Part shown: positions 45,543 through 55,000 of the stretch, in pieces | How positions within the stretch are numbered: the first letter of the stretch is position 1 | Layout: every line of letters begins with the position of its first letter | Source of the DNA: Candidatus Zixiibacteriota bacterium | GTDB lineage: Bacteria; Zixibacteria; MSB-5A5; DSPP01 | Direction of reading: 5' to 3' | NCBI GenBank assembly: GCA_022614805.1 | Contig: JAKEHY010000037.1 | Coordinates: 1 to 64,000 of the forward strand | Length of the DNA: 64,000 nucleotides | Position numbers and translations under genes: made by a program | Notes under the pieces: model-generated | Told to the model about the DNA's origin: nothing | The model's input: the letters and a program-made list of their open reading frames with translations, nothing else | The model's database searches: none

Positions 45543-46189
45543 TGGGGAAGCCGGCCGCCATCTTTGACGTTGACCGCACAATTCTGGCCAAAACCTCCAC
45601 CGAGCGGCTTTTTTTCCGGTATCTTTTTTCGCGCGGGGAGTTGCACGTTTCCGGACTTTTGTTTTTTATCTATCAGTTCCTTTTGCACCTGCGTCGCCCG
45701 GAGTGGAGAGTCATCAAATCCAACAAGGGATATTTAAGAAATTTGCCGGTGAACGAAGTTGAAGCAAGCGTGCCGTTTTTTTTTGACACCGTTCTTCGGT
45801 CTCGTCTCGTGCCGGAGGTCGTCGGCCGCGTCACAAAACACCGGCAAAACGGGGAGGAAGTTTTTCTTTTGTCCGGTATGCCGGAGTTTTTGCTGGCCCG
45901 ATATGCCAAGGAGTTGGATGTCGCCCACTTCTGGGGAACCAAAGTGGTGACGAAAGACGGCTTTTTCACCGGACGTTTTGAAGGCTCATTCCCCTTCGGC
46001 CCGGCCAAGGCCGATATCGTAAAAAAGATAGCCGCCGAGCGGGATTGGGACCTCTCTTGCTCCTACGGTTACGCCGACCATCATACCGATGTTCACTTTC
46101 TTGAGCTGGTCGGCCATCCCGTAGCGGCCAATCCGAACGTTAAATTGCGTCAAATTGCCCAGAAACGCGGCTGGGAAATCATAAATTAG
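45542..46189 (+). CDS. HAD-IB-family phosphatase (SerB/PSPase-like)
   Basis: A 215-residue HAD hydrolase. DVDRT at 9-13 (nucleophile D9) is motif I, a serine in LLSG is motif II, GPAK is near motif III and YADHHTDV is the metal-binding motif IV. The insert with the hydrophobic FFRYLFSRGELHVSGLLFF resembles HAD-IB members that act on membrane or phosphoserine substrates. Substrate is unknown. Confidence 0.87.
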   Translation: MGKPAAIFDVDRTILAKTSTERLFFRYLFSRGELHVSGLLFFIYQFLLHLRRPEWRVIKSNKGYLRNLPVNEVEASVPFFFDTVLRSRLVPEVVGRVTKHRQNGEEVFLLSGMPEFLLARYAKELDVAHFWGTKVVTKDGFFTGRFEGSFPFGPAKADIVKKIAAERDWDLSCSYGYADHHTDVHFLELVGHPVAANPNVKLRQIAQKRGWEIIN

Positions 46190-46198
46190 GAGAAACCG

Positions 46199-46611
46199 AT
46201 GAAAGCGCACACTGAATATCTTTGGTTCAACACCCCCAAACACCGGGAATTCATCAATGTCACCGACAAAGTGGAGGATGCGGTGGCCAAATCAAAGGTG
46301 CAGGAGGGTTTTGTTCTGGTCTCGGCGATGCACATCACCGCCTCGGTGTACGTCAACGACGCCGAGAGGGTTTGATTGCCGACATTGAGGATTGGTTGGA
46401 AAGACTCTGCCCCTCCGGCGTCAACTACCGCCACCACCGCACCGGAGAAACGAACGGCGACGCCCACCTGAAAAATCTGCTTATGCACCACGAGGTGATT
46501 TTGCCCATCACCAAGGGGCGTCTGGACTTGGGCCCCTGGCAACAGGTCTACTACGCCGAATTCGACGGTCGACGGCGCAAACGGGTAATCATCAAAGTAA
46601 TTGGAGAATAA
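46199..46611 (+). pseudogene. YjbQ/UPF0047-family gene, frameshifted
   Basis: The first frame (46199-46375) starts [20 protein letters not shown] and covers the first 58 residues up to VYVNDAERV. The rest continues one frame over as [30 protein letters not shown] and [27 protein letters not shown] to 46611. Both parts match one YjbQ protein (about 138 residues, with thiamine-phosphate synthase-like activity reported for a relative). Adding one G to the GGG at 46368-46370 joins them. Mutation or sequencing error cannot be told apart. Confidence 0.85.
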
Positions 46612-46719
46612 AACGATTCCTGGGGACTATTATGAACTTTGGTTATTAACCTTAAAGTTCACCTTTCGGGCAAACCTGTAAGGTGTGTCCCTCTACGGCA
46701 CTCCTGCGGGCGGCATATT

Positions 46720-46750
46720 TAACCCCTTGTTTTGCAAGGGGTTGGTTTTA
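46720..46750 (+). terminator. Terminator before the sigma factor unit
   Basis: AACCCCTTG pairs with CAAGGGGTT around TTTTG, followed by GGTTTTA. The T tract is short, so strength is uncertain. Confidence 0.65.
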
Positions 46751-46782
46751 TCCGGTTCAACCTTACAATTGGAAACAAAAAC

Positions 46783-46810
46783 TTGTTTTTTGGGGAACAT
46801 TTGCTATCTT
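46783..46810 (+). promoter_or_regulatory. Possible promoter of the ECF sigma operon
   Basis: TTGTTT (46783-46788), a 16-base spacer and TATCTT (46805-46810). Match to consensus is moderate. A possible autoregulated GGAACA (46794) is too close to the downstream box to count as an ECF promoter. Confidence 0.4.
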
Positions 46811-46842
46811 ATAGGGGTATTATTTAACGAGTGAGGTCGGTT

Positions 46843-47469
46843 ATGCAAACGAGGCAGGTTCTCAACATACCGTTCGACGCAACAGAAAAAGCCAAGGATT
46901 ATGCCCTCTTGAAAGAGGTTCAGGGGGGGAGTCAGGAGGCTTTTAGCCGATTGGTGGACCGGTACAAAAACCGGCTCTTCAATTTGGTCGTCCGGATGAT
47001 TCCTGCCCGCGAAGAGGCGGAGGACATCGTTCAGGAAACTTTTTTGCGCGTCTTTCAGCATAAAAACAACTTCGACCCGAAATACTGCTTTTCCACTTGG
47101 ATATACACCATCGCTTTGAATCTGGCCAAAAACAACCTGCGCCGGAAAAAGAAGGTCAAGTTTTTGGAACTGTTTGATCTCGAAGAAACCAGTGAGGAGC
47201 CGGCCGTGGAGCCGGGCCGGGTGGCCTTGGGCCCCTGGATTGAAAAGGAGATAGAAAAACTTCCCGAAAAGTACAAGACCGCTTTTTTACTTCGGGAAAT
47301 GGACGAGCTTCCGTACGAGGAGATTGCCGAAATCACCGGTGTGCCGACCGGCACGGTCAAATCCCGCGTCAACCGGGCCCGGATGATTCTGGCCGAAAGC
47401 CTGCGTCCCAAGAAAGAAAAACTCTATGCTCTGTCAAAACGTTCGCCAAATCTTAGCCAGATCTTCTGA
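46843..47469 (+). CDS. ECF-type RNA polymerase sigma factor (RpoE-like)
   Basis: A 208-residue sigma factor. Region 2 (about 30-95) has FSRLVDRYKNRLFNLV, AEDIVQETFLRVF and FSTWIYTIALNLAKNNLRR. Region 4 (about 140-190) has LPEKYKTAFLLREMDELPYEEIAE and the helix-turn-helix GTVKSRVNRAR. ATG 46843 was chosen for GAGG six bases upstream, over a GTG at 46831. The anti-sigma gene starts inside its end, so the pair is translated together. Confidence 0.95.
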   Translation: MQTRQVLNIPFDATEKAKDYALLKEVQGGSQEAFSRLVDRYKNRLFNLVVRMIPAREEAEDIVQETFLRVFQHKNNFDPKYCFSTWIYTIALNLAKNNLRRKKKVKFLELFDLEETSEEPAVEPGRVALGPWIEKEIEKLPEKYKTAFLLREMDELPYEEIAEITGVPTGTVKSRVNRARMILAESLRPKKEKLYALSKRSPNLSQIF

Positions 47470-48118
47470 CGACCCGTCGCTTGTAGACGAAGGGGTCATC
47501 GAGCACCTGCTCTCCTGCCCGGGTTGCCGGCGGGATGAGTTTTATCACAAACAGGTGGCCAAGGTCGGCGATTTGGTTTTTCCGTACGAAGTCTCCCCGA
47601 ATTTCAACTACAAACTGCAGGTAAGGCTGGCCAACCGTCCCCGCCTTTCCCCCTTAAAAGTGTCCCCCGGCGTGCGGCATCGCCTGGGCTGGTATTTCTC
47701 GATGGGGATGACCGGCGCGTTGACGGTTATGGCTCTCTATCTGGCCAACCAGAACGGCGGCCGGCCGGTTCCTACGGCTTCGCTTGGCCCGGAAGCTCCC
47801 GCTCCGGTCACAGAGACGTACACGCTTCCCATTCCGCTCTTCGCCGAAGCCGCACAGGCCTCCGAACGGCCGGAAATTCTCCTCCAGCCGGAGTCCCCGC
47901 TGGCGGCCCGGTTTGCCTCCGCTTCCTCCGAACCGCTTCAACCCGGAGTGGATGGCGAAAGCGTGGAAGGCTGGGAGGAAACCTGGGTGTGGGTGGGGGG
48001 TTCGGAAAACGGCTTTTTCGTTCCGGTGCGCCGCTACCGCCAGAGTTCGGTTAGCGCCGAGGCGGTTCTGCTTTTGCCCGCCGTCTCCACCGGCCAGAGC
48101 GTCAACATCGTTTACTGA
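47426..48118 (+). CDS. Zinc-finger anti-sigma factor
   Basis: A 230-residue single-span membrane protein. HLLSCPGC near residue 26 is the H-x3-C-x2-C part of the ZAS zinc site typical of anti-ECF factors. A membrane helix (about 89-105, FSMGMTGALTVMALYLA) separates this from a proline-rich periplasmic part ending in a WEETWVWVGG strand. It overlaps the sigma gene by 44 bases and should hold that sigma factor inactive at the membrane. Confidence 0.87.
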   Translation: MLCQNVRQILARSSDDPSLVDEGVIEHLLSCPGCRRDEFYHKQVAKVGDLVFPYEVSPNFNYKLQVRLANRPRLSPLKVSPGVRHRLGWYFSMGMTGALTVMALYLANQNGGRPVPTASLGPEAPAPVTETYTLPIPLFAEAAQASERPEILLQPESPLAARFASASSEPLQPGVDGESVEGWEETWVWVGGSENGFFVPVRRYRQSSVSAEAVLLLPAVSTGQSVNIVY

Positions 48119-48372
48119 TTTCCCCTGGTCTTTGACTTAGCAAATGTCTTCAGACCTCCATTTTTTGTGAATTTGTAGTAACGGTTGTTCAGAAAAGCAG
48201 GCCCGATTTCAATTCAGTGCTTCATCCGGGCCAGAACCGCCTTTCTCTCCCCGCTGGAACTCCCTGAAGTTCATAGGGTATAAGTTACCGGAATGACCGC
48301 GTTTGCCTTTGTAAAAGGAGGGGAGAAGAACCGATGGAAAAGCCGTATTCGCTCGCCGCTGAAGGAGGCCGT

Positions 48373-50331
48373 ATGCCGCGTTTTGTTATTCTTTTTTTGC
48401 TTTTGTTTTTTCCGCTTTCCGGTGTCGCCCGCTCCGGTTCGCTGGAAGAGGACTTAGCCGAACTTATTGAAAAAGTCCGGCCCTCCATAGTAAAAATCAG
48501 AAGCGAGGCGGGGGGCGCCGGCGGCGCCGTTTCCCCGCTCCAGTCCACGCTCGCCTTCGGGCTGGCCTTCGACTCCCGCCACGTGGTCACCACCGCCGAC
48601 GTGGAAAGGTTAAAGTTTTTTTCCATCATCTCCAACGCCGAATCGGTTAAGCTTTCCGGGCCGGCCCTGGAAAGCCTGCGTATCAGTGTTGAAACCTTCG
48701 ACGGCCGGGAGTTGAAAGCCCGGCTGGTCGCCTCCGACCGGATGTCCAACCTGGCGGTTCTGGAAGTGGAGGAAGGGGGGCTTCATCCGACTTCCTTCGG
48801 CAACTCGACCGACCTCAAAATCGGTTCCCTTTTGATTGTCCCGAACTCCGGGATGGCCAAAGCCTCTTCGGCCACCTTTGGTCCGTTGGCCAGTTTTCGC
48901 GTGGACGGCAGCCTGCTTTTGGATGTCTCCATTCTTCCGGGCGCCTCCGGCGCTCCGGTTTTGAACTCCAAAGGGGAGGTGGTCGGCCTGGTCACCGGCC
49001 AAACCGGCGCTCCTTTATCCCTGCGCACCTTCCGGTTTGAAAAAGAGGAGGAGCTTCAACGCACCTCCCAACCGGTGGAACTGCCGGTTTCCGGCCAGGC
49101 GATTGCCGTCTCCTCCAATCAATTGCAAAAACTGGCCGCCGAGCTTGTGGAGAACAAAAGGGTGGCCCGGCCGTTTATGGGAGTCTACCCGCAGGATTTG
49201 GATCCCGAGCTCAAAGATTACCACAACGTCGAGTACGGCGTTCTGGTAAGCAAGCTGGTGGGGGGGGGACCGGCGGAGCGGGCCGGGCTCAAGCAGGGGG
49301 ACGTGGTTTTGTCCCTGGACGGCCGGAAGATGGAAAGCGAAAACGAATTCCGCCAGTTTTTGAACGAGAAAAAACCGGGGGACGTAATCCAGGTCAAAGT
49401 GATGCGCAAAGGACGGGAGCGGAACTTCAAAGTAAGTCTGGGAGACCGGTCCGACGTTGAAGAGACCGTTCCCCCTCTTCCCTCCCTCCGGAGTTGGTGG
49501 GGCCCGGAACATCCCCAACCGCTAACTCCGGCTTTTTCGTCCGAAGGGTTTCTGGGTGTAACGGCAAGCGACCTGACCGACCGGCAGAAGAGGCGACACA
49601 ACATCAAGGAAGGCGCCTACGTGGAAGAAATCAGCGAAGGGAGCCCGGCAGAGAAGGCGGGAATCAAAACGGATGATATCGTCACGGCCTTTGACGGAAA
49701 GCCGGTCTCGGATGCCGACGACCTGTACCAGAAAATCCGCAAAAGCGAGCCGGGCAAGGAAATCCCCGTTGAAATTCTGCGCCGGGGGGAACGCCGGACC
49801 TTAAACGTCACGTTGGCCGACCGTTCCCAATTTGACCTGCCTTCGCCTGGGCCGGGGGAGCGGGAGTTCCGAATGTTCCGTTTCGGCGAGCGTTCCGCTT
49901 TCTTGGGGGTAACCACCCAGAGACTTTCCCAACAGGAAAAGGAAAACTTGCAAGTAGAAGGAGGGGCGCGGGTGGTGACCCTTGCTTCCAACTCGGCCGC
50001 CTCCAAAGCCGGCCTGCGGGAAGGGGATGTCATTATTTCCGTTGACGGGAAGAATGTTTTCAGTCCGGAAGATTTGAGTGAACATATCGGCGCAAGGAAA
50101 CCGGGCGACAGGGTTGAAATAGCTTACCTCCGGGAGGGGGTCAAGCACAGGGCCCAAGCCGAACTGGATGAGCGGCCGGGCTTCGAGCGCTTCTTTGGCC
50201 GGATGGGCCCGGACGGACGGATGGATTGGGTTGGCCCCTTCGACCAGCGGGAGCGCAAAATCGAGGACTTGGAGAAACAGTTGGAGGAACTGCGCCGCTC
50301 GCTGGATTCCTTGCGCAAGGAAAGGAAGTAG
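48373..50331 (+). CDS. HtrA-like triple-PDZ protein with degraded protease domain
   Basis: A 652-residue periplasmic protein. A signal peptide leads to a trypsin-like domain (about 35-210). The catalytic-site motifs read TTADV instead of TNAHV (His to Asp, residue 76) and SNLAVL instead of TDLAVL (Asp to Asn, residue 126); the serine in GASGAP (192) remains. Three PDZ domains follow, with GVYPQDL-, GVTASDL- and GVTTQRL-type starts, then a coiled coil. It is probably a non-proteolytic sensor or chaperone. ATG 48373 after GAAGGAGG was chosen; ATG 48334 is possible. Confidence 0.88.
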   Translation: MPRFVILFLLLFFPLSGVARSGSLEEDLAELIEKVRPSIVKIRSEAGGAGGAVSPLQSTLAFGLAFDSRHVVTTADVERLKFFSIISNAESVKLSGPALESLRISVETFDGRELKARLVASDRMSNLAVLEVEEGGLHPTSFGNSTDLKIGSLLIVPNSGMAKASSATFGPLASFRVDGSLLLDVSILPGASGAPVLNSKGEVVGLVTGQTGAPLSLRTFRFEKEEELQRTSQPVELPVSGQAIAVSSNQLQKLAAELVENKRVARPFMGVYPQDLDPELKDYHNVEYGVLVSKLVGGGPAERAGLKQGDVVLSLDGRKMESENEFRQFLNEKKPGDVIQVKVMRKGRERNFKVSLGDRSDVEETVPPLPSLRSWWGPEHPQPLTPAFSSEGFLGVTASDLTDRQKRRHNIKEGAYVEEISEGSPAEKAGIKTDDIVTAFDGKPVSDADDLYQKIRKSEPGKEIPVEILRRGERRTLNVTLADRSQFDLPSPGPGEREFRMFRFGERSAFLGVTTQRLSQQEKENLQVEGGARVVTLASNSAASKAGLREGDVIISVDGKNVFSPEDLSEHIGARKPGDRVEIAYLREGVKHRAQAELDERPGFERFFGRMGPDGRMDWVGPFDQRERKIEDLEKQLEELRRSLDSLRKERK

Positions 50332-50345
50332 CTTATTTAAGAACC

Positions 50346-51371
50346 GTGCGATTGAATAGAACGGGAATCATAAAGGCAGGCGGTTTGGCGCTTGCCTTTT
50401 TTCTTTGCTTAAGTTCCCCCCTGTCATCTTTTCTTCCGCCCGCCGACCCGAAGCTACCGGCCGCCGACCGCATCCGGCTGGCGGAAGTTTTTCGCATCGC
50501 CTGGAAATATCAAAACAAACTCTGGGAGGGGTGGAGCAAAGCCCCTTTTGCCGTTCTTCTGGTGACCCCCACCGGCGAGTTTCTGGTGCGCCATCCCCGA
50601 CCTTCCGATGACTTCGAGCCGTTTTTCTACGACACCATCCTTAACGCCGGGATTTTGCACCGCCCGCCCCGCTTTCCGGAAAACCTTCTGGCCACCTTCC
50701 CGGCCGTAAACGGGCTTCCCACCATCGTCGTCGGCCAGCCGGAAAACGTCTCCAAATCCTCGGCGGGATGGGTGATTGCCCTGTTGCACGAGCATTTTCA
50801 CCAGTTGCAGATGTCCCGGCCGGGCTACTTCGCGGCGGTGGAGTCGCTGGGGCTGGCCGGCGGCGACCAAACCGGGCGCTGGATGCTGGATTATCCTTTT
50901 CCCTATGATACCGTTCGAATAAACGAAGCATTTGCAGGGTTGGGGCGTTTGCTTTTGGACGCCCTGCGGGCATTGGAAGAAGAACTGACCTTGAAGGTTT
51001 TGGCCTACCTTGAAGCCCGCAAACGCTTTCAGGAAATGATTGCCCTCGACGACTACAAGTACTTCTCCTTTCAACTCTGGCAGGAGGGAGTGGCCCGCTA
51101 TACGGAGTATCGAATGGCGGAGCTGGCGGCGGGCTCCTACAAACCGACCCCCCGTTTCCGGGCTTTGCTGGATTTCACCTCGTTTCGGGCGGTGGCGGAT
51201 TCGATACGGGAGGATATTCTGGCGGGCCTTTCCGGGCTCGACCTGCCGCGCCGGCGGCGGGTTGCCTTTTACTATCTGGGAGCCGGCGAAGCGCTGCTTT
51301 TAGACCGGGTCAACCCGGTGTGGCAAAAGCAATATTTCAAGAACAAGTTTTTCCTCGAAAAATATTTTTAG
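50346..51371 (+). CDS. Secreted protein with HExxH metallopeptidase motif
   Basis: A 341-residue protein with a signal peptide or membrane anchor (about 10-30). HEHFH at 148-152, within WVIALLHEHFHQLQMSRPG, fits a gluzincin-type zinc site; a distant glutamate such as in RYTEYRMAEL could be the third ligand, but this is inference. I recognise no named family. It lies 14 bases after the HtrA-like gene and is likely cotranscribed. The start is GTG 50346. Confidence 0.65.
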   Translation: MRLNRTGIIKAGGLALAFFLCLSSPLSSFLPPADPKLPAADRIRLAEVFRIAWKYQNKLWEGWSKAPFAVLLVTPTGEFLVRHPRPSDDFEPFFYDTILNAGILHRPPRFPENLLATFPAVNGLPTIVVGQPENVSKSSAGWVIALLHEHFHQLQMSRPGYFAAVESLGLAGGDQTGRWMLDYPFPYDTVRINEAFAGLGRLLLDALRALEEELTLKVLAYLEARKRFQEMIALDDYKYFSFQLWQEGVARYTEYRMAELAAGSYKPTPRFRALLDFTSFRAVADSIREDILAGLSGLDLPRRRRVAFYYLGAGEALLLDRVNPVWQKQYFKNKFFLEKYF

Positions 51372-51410
51372 GCCCTGTCTTTTCCCGTCCGCGTCTCCCC
51401 GAGCGCTTTT

Positions 51411-52079
51411 TTGCCTAAAAAAATCCCACCGCCTATATTGCAACCGGTGAAAGACAACCCCTATCTGTGGATGGGCCGCTACGCCTCGGCCTTTGCTCGC
51501 CACGACTGGGATGGCTTGAAGAAGCTCGCCCTCCGGGCCGGGCGAGCCGGTGTTTCGTCTCCGCAGTTGTACGAGCTGACCCTGCAGGGGTATCTTTTTT
51601 TGGGCTTTCCCGCCGCCATCGAGGCACTCGGAACATTGGATGGCCTGGTTCCACCGGCTCAAAAAAGAAGGGAACTCTCCCTATTTTTACGAGTAAAGAA
51701 AGGAAGGAAGACCTGTCGAAGAATATACAGGGAGAAGTTCTCAGCCCTTATGGAAGACTTGAGCCAAAAAAGCCCGGAGTTGGCCGGCTGGGTTATCGAG
51801 GAAGGCTATGGAAAGGTGTTTTCCCGGCGGGGGGTTTCCCTGCGGCGGCGGGAGCTTTTTGCGGCGGCTTTGCTTTCCGCCACCGGTTTTCCCAAACAAC
51901 TGTTTGCCCATCTAAGGGCTTTGACGGGATTTGGGGAAAAGCCGAAATCGCTCGCGGTCTTGGTCCGGGAAGCCTCCCGAGCGTTACCGGCTTCGAGGCA
52001 GAAAAAAATCGAACAAGCCTTGAAACTTTTGCGGGAGAACAAGTATTCGGTCTGGGAGGTGTCGGTCTCCTCCTTGTAA
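51411..52079 (+). CDS. Carboxymuconolactone-decarboxylase-like (CMD/AhpD-fold) protein
   Basis: A 222-residue helical protein. LYELTLQGYLFLGFPAAIEAL and LRRRELFAAALLSATGFPKQLFAHLRAL are the two repeats of a CMD-like fold. The CxxC pair that AhpD uses for peroxide reduction is absent; only one cysteine was seen. It may bind a small molecule rather than act as a peroxidase. The start, TTG 51411, is uncertain; GTG 51447 is also possible. It lies three bases before the tamB-like gene. Confidence 0.6.
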   Translation: MPKKIPPPILQPVKDNPYLWMGRYASAFARHDWDGLKKLALRAGRAGVSSPQLYELTLQGYLFLGFPAAIEALGTLDGLVPPAQKRRELSLFLRVKKGRKTCRRIYREKFSALMEDLSQKSPELAGWVIEEGYGKVFSRRGVSLRRRELFAAALLSATGFPKQLFAHLRALTGFGEKPKSLAVLVREASRALPASRQKKIEQALKLLRENKYSVWEVSVSSL

Positions 52080-52082
52080 GAT

Positions 52083-55000
52083 ATGCGCAAACGGTATAAA
52101 ATTCCCCTGGCCGCGCTTTTGGTTTTCTTCGGCATTATTGCCGCTGGCGTTTTGATTTTTACCCAGACCCCGCTTTTGAAAATGGAGGTGAACCGTTCCC
52201 TGCGCGGCTACCTCAAAGACCGCTACCGGCTGGAGGTCAAAATCGGCGGACTGGGCGGCAACGGTTTTTCCGAGCTTTTGCTCACCGACCTCACCGTGGA
52301 CTACCAGCACCCCACCCGGCCGTACCGGCTGGTGAAAATAGATACCCTCTTTGCCCGCTACCAGGCGGCCGATTTTTTCCGCCGTCGCTGGGAGGTGGAC
52401 TCCTTTGCCATACGCGGCATTGAGGGAGTCATTTTATCCGATTCCACTGGACGCCTGCTTTTGCCCTCCTTTGCGGACGAGAACGGGAAGGGGGGAAAGG
52501 TGGCTTTTGCCGTGCAAAAATTCGACTTCGAGCGGCTGGGGTTTAGGCTCTTCACCCCGAACCGTTCCTGGGAGGTTTCCTCCGGACGGGCCGCCGGAAG
52601 CGTCCAATCGAACGGCGACCGGTTCGATTTTTCCCTCTCCCGGCTCGCTTTTTCGCTGCCGCTGGAAACATTGAGCGTGCGCCAGGCCCGCCTGGCTGGC
52701 AGCGAAGCGGATAATCGTTTCCAATTTGATTCCTTTTATGTGACGACCGACTCCTCGCGGGTTTCGGGAAAGGGAAGTTTGCGCCTGCTGCCCGACGTGG
52801 ATTTGGAAGCGGATTTTGCGAGCACGGGGTTCTCCTTTTCGGAGTTGCGGCGACTCACCGGCCTTGCGCTTTCCGGCGATTTGGCCGTTGCGGGGCGGGT
52901 GCGGGGGGATTTTTCCCATCTTTCCGGCAACCTGCGGGCGGATGGAACCTTTCTGGAACGCAGAGTCAAAGACCTCGCGCTCGGATTTCGTTACCGGAAA
53001 AACCATTTCGATTTTTTGGGAGTGTCAGGGGAACTTGCGGGGGCCCGTTGGGAGGGAAAAGCCCTCCTGGATTTGAACGCTACCCCGCCGGCGTGGGAGT
53101 ATTCCGGGACGGTCGAGCATTTCGACTTGAATCGAATGGTGCCCCAGAGCCTCGCTTCAGACCTTTCCGGCCAGATTGAAGCCAAAGGGGTCGGCTTGGC
53201 CAACAAGGATTTGGCCATTGATTTAAACTTGAATTTAGTCCCCGGGTCGTTCAATAAATTTCCGATTTCTTCGGCCGCCGGACAGGTTGCCGTAAGCACG
53301 AAAGAGGCGGTTTTTGCCCCCGGTTTCCGGGTGGGATACCTCCATTCCGACTACCGCTTTTCCGGGCGGGTCATTTATGAAGATTCCGCTTCCGTTGCGG
53401 GCACGGCGAGGTTTTCCGACCTGAAGGATTTTTGGGGTAAGCTTTTCGTCAAAAAAATAGCCGGGCGGGGGGAGGCCGATTTTGTTTTCTCGGGGAAAAC
53501 CAAAGATTTCGGCGTCGAAGGGAAATTTCGCTCCGATTCCATTCATATCTACGATATTTTCTCCGAAAATTTCTTGGCCGACTTTGACCTGACCCGTTTT
53601 CTAACCCGGCGAAAGGGGGAAGCCACCGTCCGCTTCGGGCCGACGCGGGTCTATGCCGTCCCAATGGACTCGGCCAATATCGGGTTCAGGCTGGACTCGA
53701 ACCTCGTCGTTTGGGAAGACGGACTTGCGGCCGGGCCGGGCTGGCGGCTTTTGGCTTCGGGGCAATTGAATTTGGCCGATTCCATCCATCAAAAATTGAC
53801 CCTTCCCGAGGCGCAGTTGTTTTGGAACAAAGTGCCCTTCGTTTTACGAACGCCCGCCCAGCTTTCCATCGACACGGGCGGTGTGGCTATAGAAAAAGCG
53901 GAATTTCGCGTCGCCGATGGAACGGCAACGGCTGCCGGTTTTATCGGTTACAACGAAAACTTGGACCTGGATTTTTCCGTTGACAAAGTCTCGGTTCCCT
54001 CCTTCTACACCTTTTTAAGAATGAAAGGAGAGCCACTGGGCGGAAAGGCGAGTTTTTCCGGCCAGCTTTCCGGCCCGTTTGAAAATCCGCGAATGGAGCT
54101 TTCCGGCCGGGTCGATTCGCTCAAGAAGAAAAGGCTGCTTTTGGGGAATCTTTCCGGTGCCATACGCTACGCTGAGCGCCGATTTAACTTTGAAAAAGTC
54201 ACTTTTGAAAGCCCCTACGGCAATTATCAGCTGGCCGGCTATCTGCCCTTTGATATGGCTTTAGCCCGGCGGGAAAAAAGAGTGCTGGATGAACCGATGA
54301 AGTTGTCGCTTTCGGCCTCGGGGAAGCGTTTCGATCTCTTGAACTTGATTTTGCCCAATGTGGAGAATCTCTCGGGCAACTTCAATCTTTCCTTGACGGC
54401 AGGCGGCACGCCCGAACGGCCGGAGTTCTTCGGGGAAGTGTCGCTCAAGGACGGGCGGCTCAAACTTATGGAACTGGAAAATCCGATTGAAAATTTGAAT
54501 ACCGAACTGGTTTTGAAAAATACTCGCCTCTTGATACGCGGCTTTAGCGGCACGTCCCGCTGGAAAGGGAAAACCGGCCGCCTTTCCGCAGAGGGGTCGT
54601 TGGAGTTCACCTCGCGGGAGGAGTTCGGCTACAACCTCCGGGTCAAGGGGGAAAAATTTCCCTTCAGCTACGAGTTCGAACCGATGGAGGGAATAGCCAA
54701 CTTCGATTTGACCGTCTCCGGCCAGACGCCTCCGGAAGTGGCCGGGAAAATCGAACTTCTCTCCCTCGTTTATTCCGGCGATTTTGCCGAGGAGACCCGC
54801 ACCACGCCGGCGTTCACCTCCGCCGAACTTTCCTCGCAGTGGGATTTTAACCTGCACTTGAGCGCGCTCAACAACTGGTGGATAAAAGCCTCCGACGTGG
54901 ACGCCGAGTTGAAGGGAGACCTGTACGTGTTGCGCCAGGACGGGGTCTATAACTTCCTGGGAAGCCTGGAAACCATCCGCGGCAAGTACTCTCTTTTGGG

